From assembly GCF_900258035.1 (NCBI RefSeq), contig NZ_OGTP01000010.1:62001-126000 (forward strand): a stretch of DNA of 64,000 bases. The letters run 5' to 3'. Source of the stretch: Caballeronia novacaledonica. GTDB lineage: Bacteria; Pseudomonadota; Gammaproteobacteria; Burkholderiales; Burkholderiaceae. Below, in pieces: positions 52,942 through 63,131 of the stretch. The position numbers and the translations under genes were made by a program. The notes under the pieces are model-generated. The model was not told the origin of the DNA. It made no database searches and saw only the letters and a list, made by a program, of their open reading frames with translations. Positions within the stretch are counted from its first letter, which is position 1, and the number at the start of each line of letters is the position of its first letter.

Positions 52942-54087
52942 TCAAGCGCCCATTTCCGCCGATGCGACGTGCTTCGCTTCTCCGTCGCCCTCGTCCTGCG
53001 AAACCGACTTCTTGGAATCGATGGTCACATGAACGCGCTTGTCTGCCGCCGTCGAAGCCAGCACCTGCTTCGGCGCGGCCTGAACCGGCGCCTGCGGCGC
53101 GTTGATCGGCACGTTGCGGCCGCGCGCGACATCGCGCAGACGCGTACGCTCGGCCAGCACCTTCGCGCCGTAACCGCCGTCGTCCTGCGTGGTCGAGCCG
53201 ACGTAGTAGCGCAGACCGCCCGCCACCGAACCGCCGCGCGCGATGCAATCCTTCAGCACGAGCGCGCCGACCTTGATGTTCGCGAGCGGATCGAGCGCCG
53301 CGTGCGAGCCGCCGAAGTATTCGAACTTGTCGGAATGAACCTTCGACATGACCTGCATCAGGCCCTGCGCGCCGACGCCGCTTTCGGCGTACGGATTGAA
53401 GCCCGATTCGATCGCCATGACGGAAAGCAAGAGAAGCGGATCGAGACCGACTTCGCGGCCGGTGTCGAACGCGGCGCGCACGAGATCGGCGACCGGCTCT
53501 TCCGCCACGCGATAACGCCGCGCGATGAAGTTCGAGACGAGCTTCTGCTCGCGCGTCGAGACGAGCACGCGGTCGTCGCGCGCATCGGCGACGACGCGCT
53601 GGGCGGGAATCATGCTCGCCAGCATGGCGACGGACGGCATCGTGCGCGGATCGAGTCCGTTGGGCGACACGGCGAGACTGATGCCGCCGGTAAGCTGACG
53701 CGTGCTCGCGTCGTCGCTGGCGGCGGCGCCGAGCGACGGTCCCGCTGCGGCCGCCTTGGGATTGTCCGACGGCGCCGTGTTCGCGGCGACATTCACGGGC
53801 AGCGAGGCTTCGCCGGGCGCGGGATGGACCGCCGAGAACGGCGGCAGCGGCTGGCCCGCGAGCAGGCGCGCCGGTCCCGCCTGCACGGCGGCCGACACGA
53901 AAGGCATGATCTTTGCGGCAAAGTTCGTGCGCCACGAAGGCAGCAACCACAGTGCGAGCGCGCTGACGACGGCGGCACAACCGACCATCGCGAAGACATG
54001 GTGACTCAAACGGCGTCCGCGACGTAGCGCGATGCGCACGATCTGCGCGGCGCGGGTGTCGGAACCCCACCAAACCGAAGTGTTCAT
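52942..54087 (-). CDS. Lytic transglycosylase (SLT domain)
   Basis: A 381-residue protein with one N-terminal membrane helix (about 33-52), a Pro/Ala-rich linker and a C-terminal SLT domain (about 190-310): MAIESGFNPYAESGVGAQGLMQVM includes the catalytic Glu, and GGLRYYVGS is the closing motif. Cleaves peptidoglycan in the periplasm. The start at 54087 has GGGAG upstream; the ATG at 54099 is weaker. The tail is rich in Lys/Ser. Confidence 0.93.
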   Translation of the reverse strand: MNTSVWWGSDTRAAQIVRIALRRGRRLSHHVFAMVGCAAVVSALALWLLPSWRTNFAAKIMPFVSAAVQAGPARLLAGQPLPPFSAVHPAPGEASLPVNVAANTAPSDNPKAAAAGPSLGAAASDDASTRQLTGGISLAVSPNGLDPRTMPSVAMLASMIPAQRVVADARDDRVLVSTREQKLVSNFIARRYRVAEEPVADLVRAAFDTGREVGLDPLLLLSVMAIESGFNPYAESGVGAQGLMQVMSKVHSDKFEYFGGSHAALDPLANIKVGALVLKDCIARGGSVAGGLRYYVGSTTQDDGGYGAKVLAERTRLRDVARGRNVPINAPQAPVQAAPKQVLASTAADKRVHVTIDSKKSVSQDEGDGEAKHVASAEMGA

Positions 54088-54293
54088 CGATACTCCCAAT
54101 GTTGCATGATTTGCGCAGATGAATACGAATAAATCGCGTATTCGGAGCGCAAATCAGACACCGCTCGCTCTCGGCAAGCATCAGCGGCATCGGGGATACG
54201 GCATGCGCCGTCTGGAAAGCCGATCCGGCGAAAAAACCGCCGGGTTGCGCGGCACGAACTTCGTGCCCTCAATGCGCACGTGGCTTTCCACGC

Positions 54294-54430
54294 GAAAAAC
54301 CGGCGCGAGAAACGCCGGCGATGACAACCAAACACCATGAATCGCCGGGCAGGAGCGGCGCAGGCGACGCATGTTGCGTCAAAACAGACCTGAGGCGAAG
54401 GTAAAAAGTTTCAAAACCTGCAAGAGATGC
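54294..54430 (-). ncRNA. Candidate small RNA or attenuated leader
   Basis: Minus-strand promoter TTGACG (54464-54459), 16 bases, TAGAAT (54442-54437) predicts a start near 54430. About 130 bases on, a CCGGCG/CGCCGG stem (54300-54305 with 54313-54318) followed by T5 forms a terminator. The intervening sequence has no supported gene. It may be an independent sRNA or the attenuated leader of the transglycosylase gene. Confidence 0.4.
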
Positions 54431-54677
54431 CAAGCGATTCTATCAGGGTTTAATTATCCGTCAATGCTAAAGACTTGTGTTTCAATTACTTACAGTTATA
54501 TTGAACAGCGTTCAGCGCTCAAAAACCACGTCTCGCGGGCGATTCCAAGCGGATTTCGCTCAATGTCGCCCAACGCACGGACGCCGTCGCAGGTAAAATC
54601 GACAATCGCCTAGCGCGCAGCCGTCCCGCCCGTCGAGCCTCGTGTTCCGGCGCCTTCGAGTCCAAATTCGACCATCG
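54431..54677. other. AT-rich upstream region of ubiD
   Basis: Notably AT-rich (54455-54500) compared with the surrounding DNA. Contains the promoter above and presumably the ubiD promoter; no gene seen. Confidence 0.5.
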
Positions 54678-56276
54678 ATGAAATACAAAGATCTGCGCGA
54701 TTTCACCGCTCGCCTCGAGGCGCTCGGCGAACTGCGCCGCATTCGGCAGCCCGTTTCCCCCATTCTCGAAATCACCGAAGTCTCGGATCGCGTGTTGCGC
54801 GCGGGCGGGCCGGCGCTGCTGTTCGAAGCGCCCACCGGCCACACGATGCCCGTGCTCGCCAACCTGTTCGGCACGACGCGGCGCGTCGCGCTCGGCATGG
54901 GTATCGAAACGGAAGCGCCGAGCGGCGGCGACGTCAGCCTCGGCAGCGATGTCGCCGCGCTCAGTTCACTGCGCGATGTCGGCAGGCTGCTTTCCGCGCT
55001 GAAAGAACCCGAGCCGCCGAAGGGCCTGAAGGACGCGGGCAAGCTGCTCTCGCTCGCGAAGGCCGTGTGGGACATGGCGCCGAAGTCGGTCAGCGCGCCG
55101 CCTTGCCAGGAAGTGGTGTGGGAAGGCAATGACGTCGATCTCAACCGGCTGCCGATCCAGACCTGCTGGCCCGGCGACGCCGGACCGCTCGTCACCTGGG
55201 GCCTCACCGTCACGCGCGGGCCGAACAAGCCGCGCCAGAATCTCGGCATCTATCGGCAGCAGCTCATCGGGCGCAACAAGCTCATCATGCGCTGGCTCGC
55301 GCATCGCGGCGGCGCGCTCGACTTCCGCGAGTTCGCACTCGCGAATCCCGGCAAGCCGTATCCGGTCGCGGTCGTGCTCGGCGCCGATCCCGCGACGATC
55401 CTCGGTGCCGTCACGCCCGTCCCCGATTCGTTGTCCGAATATCAGTTCGCGGGCCTGTTGCGCGGTTCGCGCACCGAACTGGCGAAATGCCTGACGCCGG
55501 GCGTCGATACGCTTCAGGTGCCCGCGCGCGCCGAGATCGTGCTCGAAGGCTTCATTTATCCGCAGGACGGCACGCCGCCGCCCGCGCCCGAAGGCGCGCC
55601 GCCGCGTCCGTCGGCGTCCGCCGCCGCGAAATACGAGCACGCGCTCGAAGGGCCGTACGGCGATCACACCGGCTATTACAACGAGCAGGAGTGGTTTCCG
55701 GTCTTCACGGTCGAGAAGATCACGATGCGCCGCGACGCCCTCTTCCATTCCACCTACACCGGCAAGCCGCCCGACGAGCCCGCGGTGCTCGGCGTCGCGC
55801 TGAACGAAGTGTTCGTGCCGCTGCTGCAGAAACAGTTCACCGAAATCACCGACTTCTATCTCCCGCCCGAAGGCTGCAGCTATCGCATGGCGATCGTGCA
55901 GATGAAGAAGAGCTATCCGGGCCACGCGAAGCGCGTGATGTTCGGCGTGTGGAGCTTCCTGCGGCAGTTCATGTATACGAAGTTCATCGTCGTGGTGGAT
56001 GAAGACGTGAACGTGCGCGACTGGAAGGAAGTCATCTGGGCGATCACGACGCGGGTCGATCCGGCGCGCGACACCGTGATGGTCGACAACACGCCGATCG
56101 ACTATCTCGACTTCGCGTCGCCGGTCGCGGGCCTCGGCTCGAAGATGGGACTCGATGCGACCAACAAATGGCCCGGCGAGACGAATCGCGAATGGGGCCG
56201 CCCGATCGTGATGGACGAAGCGGTCAAGCGTCGCGTCGATGCTTTGTGGACTGAAATCGGACTGGATAAACCATGA
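54678..56276 (+). CDS. ubiD: UbiD family prFMN-dependent decarboxylase
   Basis: A 532-residue UbiD: starts [22 protein letters not shown]; prFMN/metal-binding segments include [29 protein letters not shown] and [59 protein letters not shown]. Decarboxylates polyprenyl-4-hydroxybenzoate in ubiquinone synthesis. No ubiX prenyltransferase is nearby. The start at 54678 gives family length. It overlaps the asparaginase start by 4 bases. Confidence 0.95.
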   Translation: MKYKDLRDFTARLEALGELRRIRQPVSPILEITEVSDRVLRAGGPALLFEAPTGHTMPVLANLFGTTRRVALGMGIETEAPSGGDVSLGSDVAALSSLRDVGRLLSALKEPEPPKGLKDAGKLLSLAKAVWDMAPKSVSAPPCQEVVWEGNDVDLNRLPIQTCWPGDAGPLVTWGLTVTRGPNKPRQNLGIYRQQLIGRNKLIMRWLAHRGGALDFREFALANPGKPYPVAVVLGADPATILGAVTPVPDSLSEYQFAGLLRGSRTELAKCLTPGVDTLQVPARAEIVLEGFIYPQDGTPPPAPEGAPPRPSASAAAKYEHALEGPYGDHTGYYNEQEWFPVFTVEKITMRRDALFHSTYTGKPPDEPAVLGVALNEVFVPLLQKQFTEITDFYLPPEGCSYRMAIVQMKKSYPGHAKRVMFGVWSFLRQFMYTKFIVVVDEDVNVRDWKEVIWAITTRVDPARDTVMVDNTPIDYLDFASPVAGLGSKMGLDATNKWPGETNREWGRPIVMDEAVKRRVDALWTEIGLDKP

Positions 56277-57268
56277 TCGCGGCCACGCTTTATCGAGGCG
56301 ATGTCATCGAGAACACGCACGCGGCGCACGTCGCCGTCGTCGATGCAAACGGACGCCTCGTGCATTCGTTTGGCGATCCGTATCGCCTGACGCTGCCGCG
56401 CTCGGCGGCGAAGCCCGCGCAGGCGCTCGCGGTCATCGAAACGGGCGCGCTCGAACGCTTTGGCTTCACCGACGAAGACCTCGCGCTGATGTGCGGATCG
56501 CATAGCAGCGAGCCGCGTCATATCGAGCGCGCGCTCGCGATGCTCGGCAAGTCGAACGCGAGCGAAAGCGATCTGCGCTGCGGCGGCCATGCGCCGATCT
56601 CGGACGCGGTGTACAAGGACTGGATCAGGCGCGACTTCACGCCGACCGCCGCGTGCAGCAACTGCTCCGGCAAGCACGCCGGCATGCTTGCGGGCGCGCG
56701 GGCGATGAACGCGCCGCTCGCCGATTACCACTTGCCCGCTCATCCGCTCCAGGCGCACGTGAAGCGCACGGTCGCGCGCGCAGTCGATCTCGCCGACGAC
56801 GATGTGCAATGGGCCATCGACGGTTGCAATCTGCCGACGCCCGCCTTCCCGCTCGACCGTCTCGCGCGGCTCTATATGAAGATCGCCGCCGCGCCTGAAG
56901 GCTCGCCGCTCGCGCGCATTTATCGCGCGATGACGTCGTATCCGGAACTCGTCGCGGGCGAAGGACGCTTCTGCACGCTGCTGATGCAGGCGTTCGGCGG
57001 CGCGCTCGTCGGCAAGACGGGCGCGGATGCGAGCTATGCGATCGGCGTGCGCGGCGAACGAGGCGCGATCGGCATCGCGGTGAAGGTCGAGGACGGCAAC
57101 ACGTCGGTGCTCAACGCGGTCGTCGTCCATGTGCTCGATACGCTCGGCATCGGCACGCAGGCGCAGCGCGACGCGCTCGCCACATTCCGCAATCCGCCGA
57201 CACGCAACACGATGAACGTGCCGACCGGCCGTCTCGACGTGCGCTTCACACTTCACAACCATCAATAA
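56273..57268 (+). CDS. L-asparaginase, Rhizobium etli (class 3) type
   Basis: A 331-residue protein of the asparaginase II/ReAV family, unrelated in fold to E. coli AnsA/B. Active-site blocks are visible: [12 protein letters not shown] with the Ser-Lys pair, [10 protein letters not shown], the zinc-binding [12 protein letters not shown] and a later GRFCTLLM. It hydrolyses asparagine to aspartate and ammonia. It is coupled to ubiD (ATGA) and followed 4 bases on by a LysE exporter. Confidence 0.88.
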   Translation: MIAATLYRGDVIENTHAAHVAVVDANGRLVHSFGDPYRLTLPRSAAKPAQALAVIETGALERFGFTDEDLALMCGSHSSEPRHIERALAMLGKSNASESDLRCGGHAPISDAVYKDWIRRDFTPTAACSNCSGKHAGMLAGARAMNAPLADYHLPAHPLQAHVKRTVARAVDLADDDVQWAIDGCNLPTPAFPLDRLARLYMKIAAAPEGSPLARIYRAMTSYPELVAGEGRFCTLLMQAFGGALVGKTGADASYAIGVRGERGAIGIAVKVEDGNTSVLNAVVVHVLDTLGIGTQAQRDALATFRNPPTRNTMNVPTGRLDVRFTLHNHQ

Positions 57269-57272
57269 CAAC

Positions 57273-57941
57273 ATGCACTCGTGGTCGTTGCTGTCGGACG
57301 GTTTTTTTCTGTCGCTGTCGCTGTGTCTGGATATCGGGATCGCCAACGTCGCGATCATTTCGCTCGCGCTGTCGCACGGCTTCAAACCGGGGCTCGTCCT
57401 CGGCCTCGGGACGTGTTTCGGCGATCTGGTCTATGCGATGCTCGCGCTCGCGGGCATGTCGGCGCTGCTGCAGTTTTCCGCGGTGCGCTGGGTCGTGTGG
57501 ATCGGCGGCGCGATCGTGCTGCTCTTTCTGACGTGGAAGATGGCACGTGAAGCGCTCAATCCCGCGTCCGCGCCGCCCGTCGAAGGCGAAGCGGATCTCG
57601 GCGCGCCGCGCCCCGGCCACTTGAAAAGCTTCCTGCGCGGATGCCTGCTCGCGGTATCGTCGCCGAGCGCGATTCTGTGGTTCGCGGCGGTCGGCGGCGC
57701 GCTCATCGCGAAATCGGGCGCGTCGAGTCCCGTTTCCGCGTCGGTGTTTCTGATCGGCTTCTTCTGCGGCGGGCTCGGCTGGACGATCTTCATCTGCACG
57801 CTCGCGAGCCACGGCAGAAAGCGCGCCGGCACCCAGCTCCTGCGCGCGTGCCACGTCATGTCCGCCGTGCTGTTCGCCTACTTCGCGTACAGCGTGATCG
57901 TGAACGGCTACCGCGATCTGATCGTCAACGCGACATCATGA
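57273..57941 (+). CDS. LysE/RhtB family amino-acid exporter
   Basis: A 222-residue protein with about six helices: FFLSLSLCLDIGIANVAIISLALSHGFKPGLVLGLGTCFGDLVYAML is the family N-terminal block. Exports an amino acid, possibly linked to the preceding asparaginase; substrate not readable. Convergent with the dehydratase gene. Confidence 0.9.
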   Translation: MHSWSLLSDGFFLSLSLCLDIGIANVAIISLALSHGFKPGLVLGLGTCFGDLVYAMLALAGMSALLQFSAVRWVVWIGGAIVLLFLTWKMAREALNPASAPPVEGEADLGAPRPGHLKSFLRGCLLAVSSPSAILWFAAVGGALIAKSGASSPVSASVFLIGFFCGGLGWTIFICTLASHGRKRAGTQLLRACHVMSAVLFAYFAYSVIVNGYRDLIVNATS

Positions 57942-57951
57942 CGATGCGAGA

Positions 57952-58923
57952 TCACGCGACGAACTGAGCCAGCTTCGCGAGATCGACGTTGCCGCCCGAC
58001 ACGATCACGCCGACGCGCTTGCCTTCGACCGGCACCACTTTCTGCAGCACGGCCGCCGCCGCGAGACAGCCGGTCGGCTCGACGACCATCTTCATGCGCT
58101 GCGCGAAGAAGCGCAGCGTCTCGATCAACTGCGCGTCGCTGACGGTGACGATCTGGTCCACGTGACGCTGGATGATCGGAAAGTTGTATTCGCCGACGTG
58201 CGTGGACGCCGCGCCATCGGCGATCGTGCGCGGCACCTCGATACGCACGATCTCGCCGCGCGCGAGCGATTGCTGCGCGTCGTTGCCCGCTTCCGGCTCG
58301 ACGCCGATCACCTTGCAGTCCGGCGACAGCGCGGCCGCCGCGAGCGCGCAGCCGCCGATGAGTCCGCCGCCGCCGAGACACACGAACAGGTAATCGAGCG
58401 GACCGGTTTCCTCGATCAGTTCCTTCGCCGACGTGCCCTGCCCGGCGATCACATGCGGATGATCGTACGGCGGAATCAGCGTCATGCCGCGTTCCTCGGC
58501 GAGCTTCCGGCCGATTTCCTCGCGATTCTGCGTGTAGCGGTCATAGGTGATCACTTCGCCGCCATAGCCGCGCGTCGCTTCCATCTTCGCGGCGGGCGCG
58601 TCCTCGGGCATCACGATCGTCGCGCGGATGCCGGCGAGCTTCGCCGACAGCGCGATGGCCTGCGCATGATTGCCCGACGAGTACGTGATCACGCCGGCGG
58701 CGCGTTGACGGTCGTCGAAATGAGAGAGCGCGTTGTACGCGCCGCGGAACTTGAACGCGCCCATGCGCTGGAAGTTTTCGCACTTGAAAAAGAGCGACGC
58801 GCCCGCGATGGCGTCGGCGGTGCGGGAAGTCAGGACGGGCGTGCGATGGGCAATGCCTTCGATGCGCCGGGCGGCATCGGCGACGTCATCGAAAGTCGGG
58901 GCGGGAAGAGAGGACATTGGCAT
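57952..58923 (-). CDS. Threonine/serine dehydratase family PLP enzyme
   Basis: A 323-residue fold-type II PLP enzyme without the C-terminal ACT regulatory domain. The PLP lysine is in MGAFKFRGAYNAL, the SSGNHAQAIALSA loop binds the carboxylate, and CLGGGGLIGG is the phosphate-binding tetraglycine. Close to serine racemase / threo-3-hydroxyaspartate dehydratase and catabolic threonine dehydratase; these cannot be separated by eye. Start 58923 or 58917. Confidence 0.9.
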   Translation of the reverse strand: MPMSSLPAPTFDDVADAARRIEGIAHRTPVLTSRTADAIAGASLFFKCENFQRMGAFKFRGAYNALSHFDDRQRAAGVITYSSGNHAQAIALSAKLAGIRATIVMPEDAPAAKMEATRGYGGEVITYDRYTQNREEIGRKLAEERGMTLIPPYDHPHVIAGQGTSAKELIEETGPLDYLFVCLGGGGLIGGCALAAAALSPDCKVIGVEPEAGNDAQQSLARGEIVRIEVPRTIADGAASTHVGEYNFPIIQRHVDQIVTVSDAQLIETLRFFAQRMKMVVEPTGCLAAAAVLQKVVPVEGKRVGVIVSGGNVDLAKLAQFVA

Positions 58924-58997
58924 GAGCGTGCGAGATGACGAGGTTCATCATTCTCCCAGTTCCGCCGGCGGAATTCAAAAGGCGTCCTCCAAACGAA

Positions 58998-59027
58998 GAA
59001 GGCGATGCAAACCTGCATCGCCTTCTT
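58998..59027 (-). terminator. Intrinsic terminator
   Basis: A 12-base-pair stem GAAGGCGATGCA/TGCATCGCCTTC with loop AACC. Followed by T-containing tails on both strands; serves the minus-strand gene at 59051. Confidence 0.75.
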
Positions 59028-59050
59028 TCCATGCCACTCGATCCGGTCGA

Positions 59051-59368
59051 TCAGTAGCGCCAGCCCGGACCGTGACGGTAGTACCCGTGATGCCGGTAAT
59101 ACGGACGGCCGTAGTAGCCGTATCCACGGTAACCGCCGTAACCGCCGTAACCGCCTACGACCACGGCAGGCGGCCCGTACACGACGGGCGGCGGCGGAGC
59201 CACGTACACAGGCTGCGGCGGAGCCACATAAACGGGCGCGGGCGGCGCGGCATAGACCGGATACGCCGGCACGCCGATACCCACGCCGACAGAAACGTGC
59301 GCCTGCGCGGCACCGACAAAGCCGACGCCAAGCGCACCGGCAACCAACAAACCACCGAGCTTTTTCAC
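59051..59368 (-). CDS. Secreted Tyr/Pro/Gly-rich repeat protein
   Basis: A 105-residue protein starting with GTG at 59368, preceded by GAGGAG. Signal peptide ends near AAQAHV. The mature part contains tandem YVAPPxPV repeats, followed by GGYGGYGGYRGYGYYGRPYYRHHGYYRHGPGWRY. Such small exported Pro/Tyr/Gly-rich proteins occur widely in Burkholderia without assigned role. Confidence 0.8.
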   Translation of the reverse strand: MKKLGGLLVAGALGVGFVGAAQAHVSVGVGIGVPAYPVYAAPPAPVYVAPPQPVYVAPPPPVVYGPPAVVVGGYGGYGGYRGYGYYGRPYYRHHGYYRHGPGWRY

Positions 59369-59629
59369 TTTCGTTCTCCTCGCCGCTTCGCGTGTTGGCC
59401 GTTCCCCACGGCTCACGAGCGACGGTATGAACTTAATTTATCGAAAAACACGGTCGGTCGCAGGGGCCATTTGTTGCAAATTGCAAGTTCCTTAACGCCG
59501 GCGCGGAATTGAAAGCCGGTCGTCGCCTGTGAGCGTGCCCGGATCGACCGATCGACGGACCTCTGCGATCCGCGCACGTCGCAATGGGTTTAGCGTTCCA
59601 AAAACCAGGTAACGTATATTTACAAATGA
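59369..59629. other. Intergenic region, no gene seen
   Basis: Upstream region of the Tyr/Pro-rich gene. Contains AT-rich patch near 59425-59495 but no coding frame with a ribosome-binding site. Confidence 0.5.
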
Positions 59630-59632
59630 ACG

Positions 59633-59668
59633 AAAAAACCCCGCCGGACAATGCATCCGGCGGGGCTC
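59633..59668 (-). terminator. Intrinsic terminator of the 53-residue protein gene
   Basis: Stem CCCCGCCGGA/TCCGGCGGGG with loop CAATGCA; minus strand continues with T6. Confidence 0.85.
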
Positions 59669-59700
59669 TTAATGTATTGCGCGAGATTCTTAAAAGCGTT

Positions 59701-59862
59701 TCAACCCACTTTCACATAAGCGAATTCACGCGTCACGTTCGGCGGAACATAGGCCGCGCCGATCACCACCCGAGGCGTCAGGCGCTTTTTCTGGTCCCAC
59801 CAGCGACGCCGCTGGGCCTGGCTCAAGAATCGCAGATGCTTTCGATAAGAGAAAATACTCAT
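59701..59862 (-). CDS. Small basic protein of 53 residues (hypothetical)
   Basis: A 53-residue protein, MSIFSYRKHLRFLSQAQRRRWWDQKKRL followed by a short beta-like end VVIGAAYVPPNVTREFAYVKVG. Very basic and aromatic; a GGAGG ribosome-binding site lies 5 bases before the ATG, and a dedicated terminator follows, so it is probably expressed. No family recognised; nucleic-acid or membrane contact is possible from charge only. Confidence 0.65.
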   Translation of the reverse strand: MSIFSYRKHLRFLSQAQRRRWWDQKKRLTPRVVIGAAYVPPNVTREFAYVKVG

Positions 59863-60660
59863 GGCGACCTCCGAACGTAGCGAATGAAACCCGAAGGGAG
59901 CGCGACCGGCCGTGGGCCGCGTGCCGTCTCCCGCTGAATCCGTGTTCTGTTTAGTATTAACGCGCTTGTTCGTTCCTCGATGTTCGCAAAGAAACCAAGA
60001 TATATATGTCGATGTGTGTTTAACCACATACAGCAGAAAACATGCCCTTCGGCCGGAAAATAGCTGCCGACAAGAAACAATCGGATGCCGCGCGACAATT
60101 TCCTCTTTCGCTTTCCGTATTTATATCCTGCCAGTTTTGCGTGAAATACGCCTTTTCGAGATCGTCTCAAATTGGCAACACTAGGGTTTTCAGATGCACG
60201 CGTTCGTCATCAAAGCGCCCTCGTCATGACTTTCACTTGCCTTTCATGCGTTTGTCCGGAGAATCGCTCGCGGCACGTGCGACAACGCCCCCAAGCAGCC
60301 TCAAAGCCATGTTATGGTGACGTCCGGCACCCATCAGGCAACCATCGAGGCGCCTGCTGGGCGGGGAATTCGAGACGCCGCATGCAGTGAATCGCGAAGC
60401 TTCATCGAAGGTCACGGGTGCAATCGCGCGGATCGCGCACGATGCGCCTCGCGCCGCGTTGGCTTCGGCACGATACTCAAGTCCAGAGAACGAACAATGA
60501 TCAAGGTCAGCATTCACGATCCGCGCCGCGCAGGCGGCCGCCCCTCCCGGACCACCATCGGGCGCATCTTCGCCCGCTAGCGCGTCCGCCTTCTCCACCT
60601 TTTCGTCAATAAGACCCGGCGCACGTCGCGACACTGCGCACGCATCCTAGAGGACCCGAG
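59863..60660. other. Large AT-richer intergenic region
   Basis: About 800 bases with no supported gene. Notably AT-rich around 59995-60060 and 60085-60200. Short frames (for example 60497-60580, 27 codons) have no ribosome-binding site. It may carry the long leader of the 53-residue gene and the YggT promoter. Confidence 0.4.
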
Positions 60661-61221
60661 ATGTTCGGCGATATCGCCCGTTTTCTGCTCAACACCCTGT
60701 TCACCCTGTTCGGCGCGGCGCTGCTGCTGCGCGCATGGATACAGGTCGTGCGCATGCCGCCCTACAACCCGGTTTCGAACGCCGTCATGCAGGCGACCAA
60801 CTGGCTCGTCCTGCCGCTGCGCAAGATCCTGCCTGGCGGCAAGATCGACTGGGCGAGCATCGTCGCGGCGTTCATCGCGTCGGCTGTGTATGTCACGCTG
60901 ATGGTCGTGCTCGCCGGCGTCGATCCGACGCTCATGGTGCCCATCCTTCTGCTCGTCGCGCTGTTGACCGTCGTCAAGTGGGCGCTGAACCTCATCATCT
61001 GGGTGACGATCCTGATGGCGCTGCTGTCATGGCTCAATCCGCAATCGCCGGCAATGCCGCTGCTCTATCAGATCACCGCGCCGTTCCTTGATCCGCTGCG
61101 GCGCATTCTGCCGCGGCTCGGCGGCATCGACCTCTCGCCGATCCTGCTGTTCGTGATCGTGCAGGTGCTGTTGATGGTCGTGACGCGCGTCGCCGTATCC
61201 ATGACGCTGTTCGGGATCTGA
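60661..61221 (+). CDS. YggT family membrane protein
   Basis: A 186-residue protein with two YggT repeats (about 1-90 and 95-186), four to five helices. Family blocks: RAWIQVVRMPPYNPVSNAVMQATNWLVLPLRKILPG and LSWLNPQSPAMPLLYQITAPFLDPLRRILPRLGGIDLSPILLF. Inner-membrane, roles in osmotic tolerance or cell division proposed in relatives. The usual proC neighbour is absent. Confidence 0.93.
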   Translation: MFGDIARFLLNTLFTLFGAALLLRAWIQVVRMPPYNPVSNAVMQATNWLVLPLRKILPGGKIDWASIVAAFIASAVYVTLMVVLAGVDPTLMVPILLLVALLTVVKWALNLIIWVTILMALLSWLNPQSPAMPLLYQITAPFLDPLRRILPRLGGIDLSPILLFVIVQVLLMVVTRVAVSMTLFGI

Positions 61222-61275
61222 ACGCCGTGCGCAATTGCGCCTCGTGACGCGTTGCGCTTACAATAGCCGGCTCAT

Positions 61276-61350
61276 GCGGGCGTCGTATAATGGCTATTAC
61301 CGTAGCTTCCCAAGCTACTGACGTGGGTTCGATTCCCATCGCCCGCTCCA
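61276..61350 (+). tRNA. tRNA-Gly, anticodon CCC
   Basis: A 75-base cloverleaf: acceptor GCGGGCG/CGCCCGC, anticodon stem GTAGC/GCTAC with loop TTCCCAA, T-loop GGTTCGATTCC, and an encoded CCA end. Followed by an intrinsic terminator. Confidence 0.95.
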
Positions 61351-61361
61351 GCATTCCAGCG

Positions 61362-61395
61362 AAAGCCGCCCCAAGTCACGTCTGGGCGGCTTTTT
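61362..61395 (+). terminator. Intrinsic terminator of tRNA-Gly
   Basis: Stem AAAGCCGCCC/GGGCGGCTTT with a 12-base loop and T5. Confidence 0.85.
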
Positions 61396-61426
61396 AGTTT
61401 CCCGCATCTGTTTTCAGCATCGCCTC

Positions 61427-62155
61427 ATGAACCACGATCCCCAGGACGACGGCCGCGACCAGCCCGACGTCAACGAAGATGCCACGCCGCGCCATCGCCG
61501 TATCCGCAGTTTCGTCACGCGCGCGGGCCGTGTGTCGCCGGGCCAGCAGCGCGCGATCGACGATCTCGGTCCGCGCTACGTCGTGCCCTACGCGCCGCAG
61601 CCCGGCGACTGGAACGCGCTCTTCGGCCGGCAGGCGCCGCGCGTGCTGGAGATCGGCTTCGGCATGGGCGCGACCACGGCGGAGATCGCGGCCGCGCGTC
61701 CCGGCGATGATTTCATCGGCGTGGAAGTGCACGAGCCGGGCGTCGGCGCGCTTTTGAAGCTGATCGGCGAACAAGGGCTCGGCAACATCCGCATTCTTCA
61801 GCACGACGCCGTGGAAGTGCTCGAACACATGATCGCGCCCGGCAGTCTCGACGGCGTGCACATCTACTTTCCCGATCCGTGGCACAAGGCGCGTCATCAC
61901 AAGCGCCGCCTGATCCAGCCGAAGTTCGTCGCGCTGCTCGTGTCGCGCATGAAGCCGGGCGGCTATATGCACCTCGCGACCGACTGGCAGAACTATGCGG
62001 AACAGATGCTCGAAGTGCTGTCCGCCGAACCGGCGCTGGAAAACACCGCGGACGGCTATGCGCCGCGCCCCGATTTCCGTCCGGTCACGAAGTTCGAGCG
62101 ACGCGGCCTGCGGCTCGGACACGGCGTGTGGGACCTGATGTTCCGCCGCCGCTGA
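61427..62155 (+). CDS. trmB: tRNA (guanine-N7-)-methyltransferase
   Basis: A 242-residue TrmB: SAM-binding [32 protein letters not shown], and the catalytic block [24 protein letters not shown]. Methylates G46 of tRNAs. An N-terminal extension of about 60 residues is typical of Burkholderia forms ([23 protein letters not shown]). Located right after the tRNA gene. Confidence 0.96.
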   Translation: MNHDPQDDGRDQPDVNEDATPRHRRIRSFVTRAGRVSPGQQRAIDDLGPRYVVPYAPQPGDWNALFGRQAPRVLEIGFGMGATTAEIAAARPGDDFIGVEVHEPGVGALLKLIGEQGLGNIRILQHDAVEVLEHMIAPGSLDGVHIYFPDPWHKARHHKRRLIQPKFVALLVSRMKPGGYMHLATDWQNYAEQMLEVLSAEPALENTADGYAPRPDFRPVTKFERRGLRLGHGVWDLMFRRR

Positions 62156-62184
62156 ACGCCGCTGAAACGCCGCGCAGATACGAC

Positions 62185-62211
62185 AACGCCACGGCAAGCC
62201 GTGGCGTTTTG
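62185..62211. terminator. Bidirectional terminator
   Basis: Stem AACGCCACGG/CCGTGGCGTT with loop CAAG and T4, between convergent trmB and uppP. Confidence 0.8.
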
Positions 62212-62234
62212 CATCGTGCGCGGCAAAAGCGCGA

Positions 62235-63068
62235 TCAGTCCGCCCAGCTCAGCCCGCCGCTGTATCCGACGATCAGGATCAGCAAGCCGAAGCCGATGCG
62301 ATACCACGCAAACGCCGTGAAATCGTGCGATGCGACGTAGCGCAAAAGCCAGCGCACGCAGACGAAGGCGCTGACGAACGCCGCGACCAGTCCGATCGCG
62401 AAGAGCCCGAAGTCGTCGGCGGTCAGCGTGCGCCAGTACTTCGCCATTTCGTAGAGCGTCGCGCCGAAGATGATCGGAATCGCGAGGAAAAACGAAAACT
62501 CCGTGGCGACGCGCCGTTCGAGTCCGAACAGCATCCCGCCGATGATCGTCGCGCCGGAACGCGAAGTGCCGGGAATCAGCGCGAAGCATTGCGCGAGACC
62601 GACCTTGAAGGCATCGGAGTAGGAAAGATCATCGACGGAATGCACGTGCGGCGTGACGGCGCGTTCGCGCTGGCGCGACTCCGCCCACAGAATCACGATG
62701 CCGCCGACGATCAGCGCCACCGACACCGGCACCGGCGAGAACAGCACCGACTTGATGCCCTTCTCGAAAAGCAGCCCCAGAACGATGGCCGGAATGGTCG
62801 CGATGATCACGTTCAGCGTGAAACGCCGCGCGTCGGCGCGAACGGGCAGGCCCGCGACCACGGAACCGATCTTCGCGCGATATTCCCAGCAGATCGCGAG
62901 AATGGCGCCGAACTGGATGACGACGTCGAAGGTTTTCGATTGCGCGTCGGTGAAATTCAGCAAACTGCCCGCCACGATCAAGTGCCCCGTGCTCGAAACC
63001 GGCAGAAATTCCGTCAAGCCCTCCACGACGCCCAGAACGAGCGCCTTCAACATCAATATCCAGTCCAT
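62235..63068 (-). CDS. uppP: Undecaprenyl-diphosphatase
   Basis: A 277-residue BacA/UppP with about eight helices; catalytic regions [17 protein letters not shown] and [16 protein letters not shown] are intact. Recycles undecaprenyl diphosphate for cell-wall synthesis and can give bacitracin resistance. Confidence 0.96.
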   Translation of the reverse strand: MDWILMLKALVLGVVEGLTEFLPVSSTGHLIVAGSLLNFTDAQSKTFDVVIQFGAILAICWEYRAKIGSVVAGLPVRADARRFTLNVIIATIPAIVLGLLFEKGIKSVLFSPVPVSVALIVGGIVILWAESRQRERAVTPHVHSVDDLSYSDAFKVGLAQCFALIPGTSRSGATIIGGMLFGLERRVATEFSFFLAIPIIFGATLYEMAKYWRTLTADDFGLFAIGLVAAFVSAFVCVRWLLRYVASHDFTAFAWYRIGFGLLILIVGYSGGLSWAD

Positions 63069-63131
63069 GCGTCAGCCTTTGTTCGCCGTTATCGCCGTAG
63101 CTTGTGGAGCACATTGCGCAGAGATTTCGAC

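Noticed and set aside
60314-60580. Open frame of 88 codons, or its last 27 codons, before YggT
   Set aside because: No ribosome-binding site, odd composition and no recognisable motif.
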